Assembly: GCA_003487955.1 (NCBI GenBank)
Contig: DNNJ01000031.1
Coordinates: 15,020-25,926, forward strand
Direction of reading: 5' to 3'
Length of the DNA: 10,907 nt
Source: Clostridiales bacterium
GTDB taxonomy: Bacteria > Bacillota > Clostridia > Tissierellales > Sedimentibacteraceae
Shown here: positions 1-8,018 of the stretch, one piece after another
Layout: each line of letters begins with the position of its first letter
Position numbering within the stretch: the stretch's first letter is position 1
Program-made: the position numbers and the translations under genes
Notes under the pieces: model-generated
What the model saw: only the letters and a program-made list of their open reading frames with translations
Database searches by the model: none
What the model was told of the DNA's origin: nothing

Positions 1-504
1 TCTTAATTTTTCCATATACTCAAGAACCTCATCAATGCTTCTAAAATCCGGCTCTGTTACAATTTCAATAAGAGGTACTCCTCCTCTGTTGTAATCAATA
101 TAGGTGCCTCCTCTTTCATGAACTAACTTTCCTGCATCTTCCTCTATATGTATTCTGTTAATATTAATATCTTTCCCGGATGAAAGCTTAATATATCCTT
201 CATAACAAATAGGCTTATCAAATTGAGATATTTGGTATGCTTTAGGCAAATCAGGATATACATAATTTTTACGGTCCATTTTTGAAATATTTCTTATTTT
301 ACAATTTGTGGCAAGCCCTGCCTTAACTGCGTATTCCACAACCTTTTTATTTAGTTTAGGAAGAGTTCCCGGCATTCCCATGCATATGGGACAGCAGTGG
401 GTGTTGGGCTCACCTCCGAACTCTGTTGTACATTGACAAAATATCTTTGTATTAGTAGATAATTCTATATGTGTTTCTAATCCTGCTACTAATTCATAAC
501 TCAT
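1..504 (-). CDS. gatB: Aspartyl/glutamyl-tRNA(Asn/Gln) amidotransferase subunit B, N-terminal part
   Basis: GatB is the subunit of the GatCAB amidotransferase that binds misacylated tRNA. It phosphorylates Asp-tRNA(Asn) or Glu-tRNA(Gln) and amidates it with ammonia channelled from GatA. The 168 codons here are open to the window edge, so about 300 residues of a roughly 475-residue protein are missing. The N-terminus has the family signatures GLETHIEL (residues 8-15), a Cys cluster with the family's zinc-site spacing (C23, C25, C38, C41), [20 protein letters not shown] (76-95), [10 protein letters not shown] (117-126) and [17 protein letters not shown] (138-154). The ATG overlaps the gatA stop in an ATGA arrangement. 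A GGAGGTG site lies 5-7 nt upstream, so translation is probably coupled to gatA. It is the last visible gene of the aspS-gatCAB operon. No defect is visible in the part present. Confidence 0.97.
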   Translation of the reverse strand, partial: MSYELVAGLETHIELSTNTKIFCQCTTEFGGEPNTHCCPICMGMPGTLPKLNKKVVEYAVKAGLATNCKIRNISKMDRKNYVYPDLPKAYQISQFDKPICYEGYIKLSSGKDININRIHIEEDAGKLVHERGGTYIDYNRGGVPLIEIVTEPDFRSIDEVLEYMEKLR

Positions 505-1988
505 ATTTCCACCTCCGGACACGGGGACGTTTCATCTGTCTTTTTCAGACACGGGGACGTTTTACTTGTCTTTTTTGTTTGCTTCTCGTATTGATACGCT
601 GCATTAAGCACTTTATAGTCTTCAAAACTGTTACCGATTAACTGCATACCTATGGGCATCTTATTTCTGTCAAAGCCGCATGGAACCGAAATTGCAGGTA
701 ATCCGGCAATATTTGCGGGAACAGTGCAAATATCCGTCATATATGTTTTTATTGGGTCGATTAAAGCTTCTCCTTTTTTATATGCCGTTACGGGAACAGA
801 AGGTGTAAGGATAACATCACAGCTTTCAAATATTTTTTTGAAGTCTTGGATAATTGAATATCTTAAGTTTTGTGCCTTCTTATAATATGCATCATAGTAT
901 CCTGAACTAAGTACATAGGTTCCAAGCAGCATTCTTCTTTGCACTTCCTTGCCGAAGCCTTCACTTCGATTCTTGCATATCATTTCATCTATATCTTTGT
1001 AACTGTCTGTTTTATATCCGTATCTTATACCGTCAAATTTGCCTAAATTGGATGAAGCTTCCGCACATGAAATTATTAAATAAACGGGAAGGACTGCATG
1101 CAGATTAGGCACTTCAAAATGTACTATTTCAGCACCGGCATCTTGGTAACCCTTTATTGCTTCTTCTAAAGAGCTCTTTATATCTTCACTTATTCCTCCA
1201 AAAAATTCCTCTGCTATTCCTATCTTTAGTCCCTTAATACTGTTATTTAATTTGTCAAGGGTGCTGATTTTGCTTCCTATAGACGTAGAGTCCTTCGAGT
1301 CATATATTGATAGGGCATCATAAACTATTGCAGCATCCTCCACAGAATCAGTTATTGCTCCTACCTGGTCTAAGCTTGAAGCATATGCAACAACTCCGTA
1401 TCGAGAAATCGTACCGTATGTAGGTTTAAAGCCTACCAATCCGCAAAAGCTTGCAGGCTGCCTTATGGAGCCTCCCGTATCGGAGCCTAAGCCAAATGCT
1501 GCCATATTCCCGGCTACTGAAGCAGCAGCACCTCCCGAGCTTCCTCCTGCCACATAATCTGTGTTGTGAGGATTCAATGTTGCCCCAAAGATTGATGATT
1601 CACAAGATGAACCCATGGCAAACTCATCCATGTTAGTCTTTCCTAAAAGCACAGAGTTTTGGTTCTTTAATATCTCGCAAACAGTAGCATCATAAATAGG
1701 ATAATAACCTTGAAGCATCTTTGAGCAGCATGTTGTTTCAATATTTTTGGTTGATATATTGTCTTTAAGAGACATGGGAATACCTTCTAAGGGCATTAAC
1801 TTTTCACCTGCTGCAATTCTTTCATCAACCTTTTTTGCAGTTTTAACTGCCTCTTCAGCCGTTACATTAACATATGCATTTATAGTCTTATTTTGTTTTT
1901 CAATATTGTTTAAATATTTTTTTGTCAGTTCAACACATGAAATTTCTTTTGCTTCTAATAATTTTTGTAGATATTTAATTCTGCTCAA
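501..1988 (-). CDS. gatA: Aspartyl/glutamyl-tRNA amidotransferase subunit A (amidase)
   Basis: GatA is the glutaminase subunit of GatCAB; it releases ammonia from glutamine for transamidation on GatB. It belongs to the amidase-signature family. The Ser-cisSer-Lys triad can be placed by family spacing as Lys75 (in SLKDN), cis-Ser150 (in GGSSGG) and Ser174 (in DTGGSIR). The C-terminal half carries [20 protein letters not shown], typical of GatA. The start is TTG, with GGGGGTGA 5 nt upstream and only 4 nt after the gatC stop; no better in-frame ATG is visible. At 495 residues it is slightly longer than the usual 485 or so. The extra tail, containing two copies of TSPC, is encoded by two REP-like repeat units and is unlikely to be functional family sequence. 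The stop overlaps the gatB start. Confidence 0.97.
   Translation of the reverse strand: MSRIKYLQKLLEAKEISCVELTKKYLNNIEKQNKTINAYVNVTAEEAVKTAKKVDERIAAGEKLMPLEGIPMSLKDNISTKNIETTCCSKMLQGYYPIYDATVCEILKNQNSVLLGKTNMDEFAMGSSCESSIFGATLNPHNTDYVAGGSSGGAAASVAGNMAAFGLGSDTGGSIRQPASFCGLVGFKPTYGTISRYGVVAYASSLDQVGAITDSVEDAAIVYDALSIYDSKDSTSIGSKISTLDKLNNSIKGLKIGIAEEFFGGISEDIKSSLEEAIKGYQDAGAEIVHFEVPNLHAVLPVYLIISCAEASSNLGKFDGIRYGYKTDSYKDIDEMICKNRSEGFGKEVQRRMLLGTYVLSSGYYDAYYKKAQNLRYSIIQDFKKIFESCDVILTPSVPVTAYKKGEALIDPIKTYMTDICTVPANIAGLPAISVPCGFDRNKMPIGMQLIGNSFEDYKVLNAAYQYEKQTKKTSKTSPCLKKTDETSPCPEVEI
518..570. repeat. Two tandem 23-nt REP-like units inside the gatA 3' end
   Basis: Plus-strand units at 518-540 and 548-570 both begin gacacggggacgttt and end tgtc. 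They differ at only 3 of 23 positions and are spaced with a 30-nt period. Each is bounded by GACA and TGTC, a short inverted repeat. They are clearly richer in G and C than the flanks. They encode the [16 protein letters not shown] part of the GatA tail, and the gatB Shine-Dalgarno begins immediately beyond unit 1. From memory, short palindromic units starting GACACGGGGACG recur in many Firmicutes and deltaproteobacterial genomes, sometimes near REP-associated Y1 (IS200-like) transposases. The assignment to that family is inference; the repetition itself is seen directly. Confidence 0.75.
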
Positions 1989-1992
1989 TTTT

Positions 1993-2280
1993 TCACCCCC
2001 TAAGGCTTTTCCTTATTACAAAATATCCGTTTTCTCCGCCTTCTCTGTTCTTTAAAATTTCATCCCTGTCATATGAATCTAAAACTATGTCTTCATTAAA
2101 CGCATTTGAAATATTATTAATATTCTCAAATTCAACATCTGCAGTTTCAACAACATTGTTAATTGAATCTGCAAATTCAATAATTCTCGACATGTCTTCG
2201 CTCAGCTGCTCAATTTCATTTTCATCTACCGATAGTTTAGCAAGCTTTGCTATTTTCGAAACTTCTTCTTTCGTTATCAT
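1993..2280 (-). CDS. gatC: Aspartyl/glutamyl-tRNA amidotransferase subunit C
   Basis: GatC is the small subunit that wraps around and stabilises the GatA-GatB interface; it has no catalytic residues. The product has 95 residues, the family's usual length. It starts MITKEEVSKIAKLAKLSVDE, the typical N-terminal helix motif, and ends with the GGENGYFVIRKSL-type tail, where the conserved ENGYF segment packs on GatA. The ATG is preceded by AGGTGATGAA and lies 8 nt after the aspS stop. The gatA TTG start follows 4 nt after its own stop. This tight spacing implies co-transcription and probably translational coupling, which keeps the three subunits in balance. Confidence 0.96.
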   Translation of the reverse strand: MITKEEVSKIAKLAKLSVDENEIEQLSEDMSRIIEFADSINNVVETADVEFENINNISNAFNEDIVLDSYDRDEILKNREGGENGYFVIRKSLRG

Positions 2281-2288
2281 TTCATCAC

Positions 2289-4037
2289 CTACCTCAATTT
2301 TATATGAACTTCTCTTAGTTGCTGTTCATTAACCTTGCATGGTGCATCTGTCAGTAAATCCTGAGCATTGTTGTTCATTGGGAATGCTATAACCTCTCTA
2401 ATGTTATCTTCACCTGTAAGAAGCATTATTATTCTGTCAATTCCGGGAGCCATACCTGCATGAGGAGGTGCCCCGTATTTAAATGCATTGAACAAGGAGG
2501 TAAATTTAGTCTGCAGCTCTTCTTTAGTATATCCCGCTATTTCAAATGCTTTAATCATTATATCCAAATCGTGGTTTCTTACGGCTCCCGATGAAAGCTC
2601 AATCCCGTTACATACAATATCATACTGGAAAGCTATAATGTCAAGAGGATCCTTTTCCATTAATGAGCTTAGTCCCCCCTGAGGCATGGAAAAGGGGTTG
2701 TGTGTAAATGCAATATTACCTGTTTTCTCATCAACTTCATACATAGGAAAGTCAACAATAAAACACATTTCATACTTGCTTTCATCTATTAAATTAAGTC
2801 TTTTTGCAAGCTCAGTTCTTATTTGCCCGGCAAGCTTTGGTGCTTCTTCGATTGTATCTGCTATAAAAAACAATACGTCTCCCGGATTCAGCTGTGCTCT
2901 TTCAGCCAATTCCTTTCTGTCTTCCTGAGAAAGAAATTTATCAATGGGGCCTTGATATTTCATTTCATCATCAACCTTGATGTAGCCAAGCCCTTTCATG
3001 CCGATTTTAGTTGCAAATTCAAGCATATCTTGGAAAAAACGCTTTGGCTGGGATGAACAGTCAGGCACATTGATTGCTCTTACTGTTTTCTTCCTGAAAG
3101 GTGCAAAATCGGTTTCTTCAAACATATCGCTTATATCAATTATCTTAAGCGGATTTCTTAAATCCGGTTTGTCTGAGCCGTATATAAGCATGGCTTCTTC
3201 GTAAGGAATTCTTTTAAAAGGAGGTTTTGATACTTGTTTATCAGAATACTTCGTAAATGTTTCATACAATACTTCTTCCGCAACCGAAAAAACATCCTCC
3301 TGTGTTGCAAAAGACATTTCAAAATCAAGCTGATAAAACTCTCCCGGAGAGCGGTCAGCCCGAGCATCTTCATCTCTGAAGCAAGGAGCTATCTGAAAAT
3401 ACTTATCAAACCCGGAAACCATCAAAAGCTGTTTAAATATTTGCGGAGCCTGCGGCAATGCATAAAATTTTCCCGGATGCTTTCTGCTTGGTATAATATA
3501 ATCTCTTGCTCCTTCAGGAGAAGAGGATGTTAAAATTGGTGTTTGGATTTCCAAAAAACCAAGTTCCGTCATTTTGTTTCTAATAAATGATATAACCTGT
3601 GAGCGAAGGATAATATTTTTTTGAACTTCCACATTTCTTAAGTCCAAAAACCTGTATTTTAATCTTAACTCCTCTTTTGTTTCCTTTGATGAGGTTACTT
3701 CAAAAGGAAGTAACTCTCTGACCTTACCAAGTACTGTTATGGTATCAGCTTCGATTTCAACAAATCCCGTATCAAGCTTTTTATTTATTGTATCTTCATC
3801 TCTTTCGGTAACAACTCCTGTAACACGGATTGCACTTTCCTTTGGTATTCCTTCCAATATTGCTTCATCTTCAACAACTACCTGCACAATACCGTATTGG
3901 TCTCTTAAGTCTGCAAACTTAACTCCTCCATGGTCTCTTACATTTTCAAGCCATCCTGATACTTTGACTTGTTTTCCTATATCACTTTCTCTTAATTCAC
4001 CGCATGTGTGAGTGCGGTACTCATTTGCTCTCAGCAT
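2289..4037 (-). CDS. aspS: Aspartyl-tRNA synthetase, probably non-discriminating (Asp/Asn)
   Basis: This class II bacterial-type AspRS attaches aspartate to tRNA(Asp) and, by inference here, also to tRNA(Asn). The order is an OB-fold anticodon-binding domain (about 1-105), the catalytic core with motif 2 FRDEDARADR (220-229), a GAD insertion domain (about 285-415), and motif 3 GIDRIIMLL (532-540). The anticodon domain reads NVRDHGGV with His36. Non-discriminating Pseudomonas aeruginosa AspRS has His (H31) here, while E. coli has Leu (RDLG). Motif 2 continues RSPGEFYQLD, two residues longer than the E. coli RQPEFTQID. The C-terminal core has ELSSGAVRNH where E. coli has EVGGGSVRIH. These features resemble the alphaproteobacterial-type AspRS subgroup as I recall it. 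The ATG has AGAGGAAA upstream. Co-transcription with gatCAB under an Asn/Glu-type T-box supports the dual role. The length (582) is normal. Confidence 0.96.
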   Translation of the reverse strand: MLRANEYRTHTCGELRESDIGKQVKVSGWLENVRDHGGVKFADLRDQYGIVQVVVEDEAILEGIPKESAIRVTGVVTERDEDTINKKLDTGFVEIEADTITVLGKVRELLPFEVTSSKETKEELRLKYRFLDLRNVEVQKNIILRSQVISFIRNKMTELGFLEIQTPILTSSSPEGARDYIIPSRKHPGKFYALPQAPQIFKQLLMVSGFDKYFQIAPCFRDEDARADRSPGEFYQLDFEMSFATQEDVFSVAEEVLYETFTKYSDKQVSKPPFKRIPYEEAMLIYGSDKPDLRNPLKIIDISDMFEETDFAPFRKKTVRAINVPDCSSQPKRFFQDMLEFATKIGMKGLGYIKVDDEMKYQGPIDKFLSQEDRKELAERAQLNPGDVLFFIADTIEEAPKLAGQIRTELAKRLNLIDESKYEMCFIVDFPMYEVDEKTGNIAFTHNPFSMPQGGLSSLMEKDPLDIIAFQYDIVCNGIELSSGAVRNHDLDIMIKAFEIAGYTKEELQTKFTSLFNAFKYGAPPHAGMAPGIDRIIMLLTGEDNIREVIAFPMNNNAQDLLTDAPCKVNEQQLREVHIKLR

Positions 4038-4085
4038 AATAATTTCCTCTTTCTATATTTATAATAATATTTTTTAATTTACAAA

Positions 4086-4207
4086 TTTTATCGCCTTCGG
4101 TAAAACGCAGTCTCAATCACCAAATTATTTGCTCCCTTTGGTCGCATAATTTGGGATTTCGTTGCGGTTGACCTACCGCCATTTTTCCGAAAAAACACTC
4201 GGAAAAA
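4086..4207. repeat. Array of four hairpins in the aspS leader, unidentified element
   Basis: Between the T-box terminator and the aspS start are about 190 nt, far more than a ribosome binding site needs. They hold four consecutive inverted repeats: tttta/taaaa (4086-4090, 4101-4105); ccaaattat/ataatttgg with a 17-nt loop (4120-4128, 4146-4154); gcggt/accgc (4164-4168, 4175-4179); and tttttccga/tcggaaaaa, 9 bp (4182-4190, 4199-4207). No open frame or known RNA family was recognised. It could be a small mobile palindromic (MITE- or REP-like) insertion or a leader structure affecting mRNA stability or translation. The hairpins are seen directly; the interpretation is open. Confidence 0.6.
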
Positions 4208-4223
4208 CGGGGTTAGGGCATAC

Positions 4224-4256
4224 AAAAACTCCTCCATCCACAAGGGACGAAGGAGT
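4224..4256 (-). terminator. T-box-controlled intrinsic terminator
   Basis: On the minus strand a 12-bp stem pairs ACUCCUUCGUCC with GGAUGGAGGAGU. It has two G-U pairs, a 5-nt CUUGU loop and a following run of five Us. The 5' arm overlaps UUCGUCCC, which would instead pair with the AGGG and CGAA segments of the T-box sequence to form the antiterminator. The two structures are therefore mutually exclusive, as in standard T-box attenuation. Confidence 0.92.
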
Positions 4257-4480
4257 TGAATTTCGCGGTACCACCCTAATTAGCATATACTTACATATAG
4301 GCTCTCTCAAAAGACACTGACATGTCTTTGCCGCTTTATCGCTCGGATGCGTTTGAGCCTACTCTTGCATATGCAATTTTGGTCAAAAGCTCAGGGATGT
4401 TCTTCCTTTATAATCATTGTAATAGACTTTCACCGGCGCTATCTCTCTGTGACTTTAATTATAAATTACTCTTCCCGTCA
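4224..4480 (-). promoter_or_regulatory. T-box riboswitch controlling aspS-gatCAB, two-codon (Glu/Asn) specifier
   Basis: The minus strand has the hallmark T-box sequence AGGGTGGTACCGCG (4277-4264). Its UGGU bulge pairs with an uncharged tRNA 3' end. Upstream is Stem I: a lower stem GGGA/UCCC (4476-4473 with 4397-4394), a specifier internal loop with an AGUA element on the 5' side, then a perfect 8-bp stem UUUAUAAU/AUUAUAAA (4465-4458 with 4414-4407). A distal part contains AGAGAG and GGTGAAAG. The 3' side of the specifier loop reads GGAAGAACA, where codons GAA (Glu, 4402-4400) and AAC (Asn, 4401-4399) overlap. The same overlap is known from the C. acetobutylicum transamidation operon T-box. 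Uncharged tRNA should favour the antiterminator and raise expression. T-box identity is certain; which tRNA is read is inference. Confidence 0.95.
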
Positions 4481-4507
4481 TTGCTGTATATTTTCTGCTT
4501 TTTTATT

Positions 4508-4535
4508 ATTATATACAAATTAAATTGTTTGTCAA
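4508..4535 (-). promoter_or_regulatory. Sigma-A promoter of the aspS-gatCAB operon
   Basis: On the minus strand a perfect -35 TTGACA (4535-4530) and a perfect -10 TATAAT (4513-4508) are separated by 16 bp. Transcription should start near 4501, about 25 nt before the T-box lower stem. The -35 box lies only 12 nt beyond the clpC stop codon. Confidence 0.9.
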
Positions 4536-4547
4536 GGTTTTTTTTGT

Positions 4548-6989
4548 TTATCTGCCGTTGCTGAAAATCAGCTCCTTGTCATCGGCTGTAACCTTAATTG
4601 TATCTGACTTCTGTATGGTTCCTTTGAGAAGCTCCTCAGATAATTTGTCTTCGATTTGTCTTCTGATTTCTCTTTGGAGCGGTCTTGCACCGAATACCGG
4701 GTCAAATCCTGCATCTGCCAACAGTTCCTTTGCCTTGTCATCAACCTGTATATGAATACTCATTTCGTCAAGGCGTTTTGATAAATTGTTTATCATCAAT
4801 GATACAATTTGTTTTATATGCTCTATATTCAATGAATGGAACACTATTATTTCATCAATACGGTTTAAAAACTCTGGACGGAATGTTTTCTTTAATTCAT
4901 TTAACACATTTTCCTTCATTTTTTCGTATTCATCTTTTTCTTCATTTGAAGCATTTGCGGCAAAACCAAGGGTTTTTTGTTTCTTAATGGTGCTTGCTCC
5001 AACATTGGATGTCATAATAACCACAGTATTTTTAAAGTCTACCGTTCTTCCCTTTGCATCAGTCAGTCGACCGTCGTCAAGTATTTGCAGCAAGATATTA
5101 AATACGTCCGGATGTGCCTTTTCGATTTCATCAAACAATATTACCGAGTATGGTTTTCTTCTTACCCTTTCAGTCAATTGGCCTCCGTCATCAAAACCAA
5201 CATATCCCGGAGGTGAGCCTATCAATTTTGACACGGAATGTTTTTCCATAAATTCCGACATATCAACCCTTATCATTGCGTCCTCATCGCCAAACATAGC
5301 TTCTGCCAATGCTTTTGACAGCTCTGTTTTTCCTACTCCCGTAGGACCTAAGAATATAAATGAGCCGATTGGCTTTTTAGGGTCCTTTAAGCCAACTCTT
5401 GAACGTCTGATTGCTTTTGACAATGCTTCAACAGCCGGTTCCTGACCTATAACTCTTTTATGAAGAATTTCCTCCATATTCAGAAGTCTTTCTGATTCAT
5501 CACCTTGAAGCTTTTTAACGGGAATACCTGTCCATTGAGATACTACATCGGCAATATCTTCGTAAGCAATTTTTATATCCTTTGAATTTTTTGCAGCCCA
5601 TAATTTCTTTTGCTTATCCAGTTCATCTGACAGCTTCTTTTCTTCATCCCTTAATGACGCTGCTTTTTCAAAATCCTGATTGTTTATTGCAGTTCTTTTT
5701 TCAGTATCAATTTCTTTAATTTTGTCTTCCATTTCCTTTAATTCTTTAGGAGCAGTTGATGATTTTAATCTTGCCCTTGAAGCAGCTTCATCTATTAAGT
5801 CTATCGCCTTATCAGGCAGGAATCTGTCGGAAATATATCTGTGTGAAAGATTTGCCGCCGCATCTATTGCTTCATCCGTGATTGCAACCTTGTGATGTGC
5901 TTCGTATTTATCTCTTAATCCCTTAAGAATTTTAACGGTATCATCAACTGTGGGCTCTTCAACTATTATTGGCTGGAACCTTCTTTCAAGGGCTGCATCC
6001 TTTTCAATATGTTTTTTGTATTCGTCTATAGTAGTTGCACCCACAACTTGAAGGTCGCCTCTTGCCAATACGGGTTTTAAAATATTGGATGCATCTATTG
6101 CCCCTTCTGCAGCTCCTGCACCGATTATTGTATGCAGTTCATCTATGAATAATATAATATTTCCTGCTGCCTTTATTTCATCAATTGCATTTTTAAGCCT
6201 TTCTTCAAATTCTCCCCTGTATTTTGAGCCGGCTACCATCCCTGCCATATCCAAAGTAATTACACGCTTATCCTTCAATGTTTCAGGAACGCTGCCTTTT
6301 ATAATTTCCTGAGCCAAACCCTCTGCAATGGCTGTCTTACCTACACCGGGCTCGCCGATTAAGCAAGGATTATTTTTAGTTCGTCTTGACAAAATTTGAA
6401 TTACCCTTTGAATTACATCTTCTCTTCCGATAACAGGGTCTAACCTGCCTTCCTTTGCACGCTGATTTAAATCAGTGCCGTATTTATCTATAGTCTTAGT
6501 ATTTGAGTTTTGCTGTGCCATACCGCCGTCAATATTCGGGCTGCCCGGTTCCTGACCGGTTCCGCCACCTTGCATTGCCATCAGCACTTCATTCTTTAGG
6601 TCCCTTAAATTTACAACTGATTTAATAATTTGCGCTCCTATGCCTTCGCCTTCCTCTATAAGTCCCAACAAAATATGCTCTGAGCCAACATAAGGCATTT
6701 TAAGCTGTGCTGCAAATTGACGCGCAAGCTCCAATATATTCTTGGTTCTTGGACTTATGGTAATGTATTCAGGTATAGAGTCACCCATACCGGTTGAATT
6801 TTTAATTATTTCTCTTACTTTATCAATATCTAATTTATCTCTTAGTAATTTCCCTGCAATACTTTCCTCTTCTATCATCAGTCCCAATAAAATATGTTCC
6901 GTACCAAGAACATTTTGTCTTAAGTTTTTTACTTCTTCTTGAGCAAAGGATAGTGCATTTCTTGCAGAATTATTTAATCCGCCCATCAT
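4548..6989 (-). CDS. clpC: ATP-dependent unfoldase ClpC (Hsp100/Clp family)
   Basis: ClpC is a hexameric AAA+ unfoldase that feeds misfolded, adaptor-bound or arginine-phosphorylated proteins to ClpP. In numbering from the start chosen here, it has two N-terminal Clp repeats (about 1-140, each with GTEHILLGL or GSEHILLGL). AAA1 follows with Walker A GEPGVGKT (212-219) and Walker B ILFIDE (279-284). Next is a UVR/coiled-coil middle domain (about 420-465), which is typical of ClpC and shorter than the ClpB middle domain. AAA2 has Walker A GPTGVGKT (548-555) and VILFDE (616-621). An LGF tripeptide (674-676) fits the ClpP-docking loop. An ATG three codons upstream (6998) abuts AAGGAG with no spacing. 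The ATG at 6989 has 9 nt spacing and matches MM-starting family members, so it is preferred; the protein is 813 residues. It is the last gene of the ctsR operon, 30 nt after mcsB. Confidence 0.96.
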   Translation of the reverse strand: MMGGLNNSARNALSFAQEEVKNLRQNVLGTEHILLGLMIEEESIAGKLLRDKLDIDKVREIIKNSTGMGDSIPEYITISPRTKNILELARQFAAQLKMPYVGSEHILLGLIEEGEGIGAQIIKSVVNLRDLKNEVLMAMQGGGTGQEPGSPNIDGGMAQQNSNTKTIDKYGTDLNQRAKEGRLDPVIGREDVIQRVIQILSRRTKNNPCLIGEPGVGKTAIAEGLAQEIIKGSVPETLKDKRVITLDMAGMVAGSKYRGEFEERLKNAIDEIKAAGNIILFIDELHTIIGAGAAEGAIDASNILKPVLARGDLQVVGATTIDEYKKHIEKDAALERRFQPIIVEEPTVDDTVKILKGLRDKYEAHHKVAITDEAIDAAANLSHRYISDRFLPDKAIDLIDEAASRARLKSSTAPKELKEMEDKIKEIDTEKRTAINNQDFEKAASLRDEEKKLSDELDKQKKLWAAKNSKDIKIAYEDIADVVSQWTGIPVKKLQGDESERLLNMEEILHKRVIGQEPAVEALSKAIRRSRVGLKDPKKPIGSFIFLGPTGVGKTELSKALAEAMFGDEDAMIRVDMSEFMEKHSVSKLIGSPPGYVGFDDGGQLTERVRRKPYSVILFDEIEKAHPDVFNILLQILDDGRLTDAKGRTVDFKNTVVIMTSNVGASTIKKQKTLGFAANASNEEKDEYEKMKENVLNELKKTFRPEFLNRIDEIIVFHSLNIEHIKQIVSLMINNLSKRLDEMSIHIQVDDKAKELLADAGFDPVFGARPLQREIRRQIEDKLSEELLKGTIQKSDTIKVTADDKELIFSNGR

Positions 6990-7019
6990 ATCTTTCATCT
7001 CCTTTTTGTATTATATATT

Positions 7020-8018
7020 TCAACGCAATAATTCACGTCTTATTATTTCTGCTCTTTTTTTATCTCTTTCTTTTGGTGAGAGTTCAGCTTCAATAGTTGA
7101 AATGTTGTTTGGCTGGCTCCAAATCATAAGCTGATAAATATTCTTACCCTTAACCATTGGAGTTATTCCCATTTCACTTCCAAGCTTAATAAGTGACAAT
7201 AACTTCATTGCCTCATCCACCGATATTTTTCTTGCATTTGTAAGCAATCCGTATGCCCTGTAAAAATCATCTTCCAATTCATCATAATTATTCTTCAACA
7301 GGTGCTCTCTTGTGTTTTTTTCCTTATCAATAATTTGCATTACAATTTGAGTGATTTTATCAATTAAAGTTTCTTCAGAAACACCTAATGTTCCCTGATT
7401 TGAAATTTGATACAAATGACCTATTGAGCTTGTTCCCTCTCCATATACCCCCCTGACTGCAACTCCTAATTGGGAAACCCCGTATAGAAGTTTATCAATC
7501 TGATTTGTTATTGACAGTGCCGGCAAATGCAGCATTACGGATGCTCTCATACCCGTTCCTAAATTAGTGGGGCAGGCTGTAATATATCCTAATTCCCTGT
7601 CAAATGCATACTCAACATTTTCTTCAATAATATCATCCACTTCATTGCTTAATTTCCAGCATTCTTTCAAGGATAACCCGTCTTCTATGGTTTGAATTCT
7701 TATATGGTCTTCCTCATTTATCATAACTGCAGTTTTTTGGTCGGGACTTAGAAGAAATGCACCTACATCTCTTTTATTTGCCAATGCAGGAGATATAATG
7801 TGATTTTCAATCAATGAATTCTTCTTAACATCGGACAGCTCCTTCATATATGTCAGCTTGTAATCTTTATAATGCTTGCTTACTGCGTTATTAATTTCTT
7901 GAATAACACAGTTTGATTCTGCATTAGTCATATTTATGGGGAATTTGTAATTTTTTAAATTTCTTGCAAGTCTGATTCTGCTTGTTATTGCAATATCATT
8001 ATTTTTCAAATTGCTCAT
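7020..8018 (-). CDS. mcsB: Protein-arginine kinase McsB
   Basis: McsB phosphorylates arginines on proteins, marking them for ClpC-ClpP and inactivating CtsR. It is related to phosphagen kinases. Visible signatures are SRIRLARN (13-20), NEEDHIRIQ (101-109), ACPTNLGTGMRASVM with the active-site Cys149, RGVYGEG (189-195) and RDKKRA (318-323). The last matches the RDxxRA phosphoarginine-binding motif near the C-terminus. At 332 residues it is shorter than B. subtilis McsB (363): about 14 residues are missing before the SRIRLARN block and about 15 at the end. All core motifs are intact. The ATG lies inside mcsA (20-nt overlap), and its GGGGG sits directly against the ATG. A TTG at codon 4 (8009) has better spacing and is an alternative start. 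Expression is probably coupled to mcsA, its activator. Confidence 0.95.
   Translation of the reverse strand: MSNLKNNDIAITSRIRLARNLKNYKFPINMTNAESNCVIQEINNAVSKHYKDYKLTYMKELSDVKKNSLIENHIISPALANKRDVGAFLLSPDQKTAVMINEEDHIRIQTIEDGLSLKECWKLSNEVDDIIEENVEYAFDRELGYITACPTNLGTGMRASVMLHLPALSITNQIDKLLYGVSQLGVAVRGVYGEGTSSIGHLYQISNQGTLGVSEETLIDKITQIVMQIIDKEKNTREHLLKNNYDELEDDFYRAYGLLTNARKISVDEAMKLLSLIKLGSEMGITPMVKGKNIYQLMIWSQPNNISTIEAELSPKERDKKRAEIIRRELLR

Noticed and set aside
4567-4579. GCTGA-TTT-TCAGC hairpin near the clpC 3' end as a terminator
   Set aside because: The stem is 5 bp, lies inside the coding sequence and is followed by A-rich rather than U-rich RNA.
4786-5445. 219-codon plus-strand open frame opposite clpC
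   Set aside because: It is antisense to conserved AAA+ coding sequence, has no ribosome binding site, and its translation is low-complexity Ser/Ile/Asn-rich; it is a shadow of clpC.
6987-6998. The longest clpC frame starting at 6998
   Set aside because: AAGGAG ends directly at that ATG with no spacing, while the ATG three codons later has proper spacing and matches the family N-terminus.
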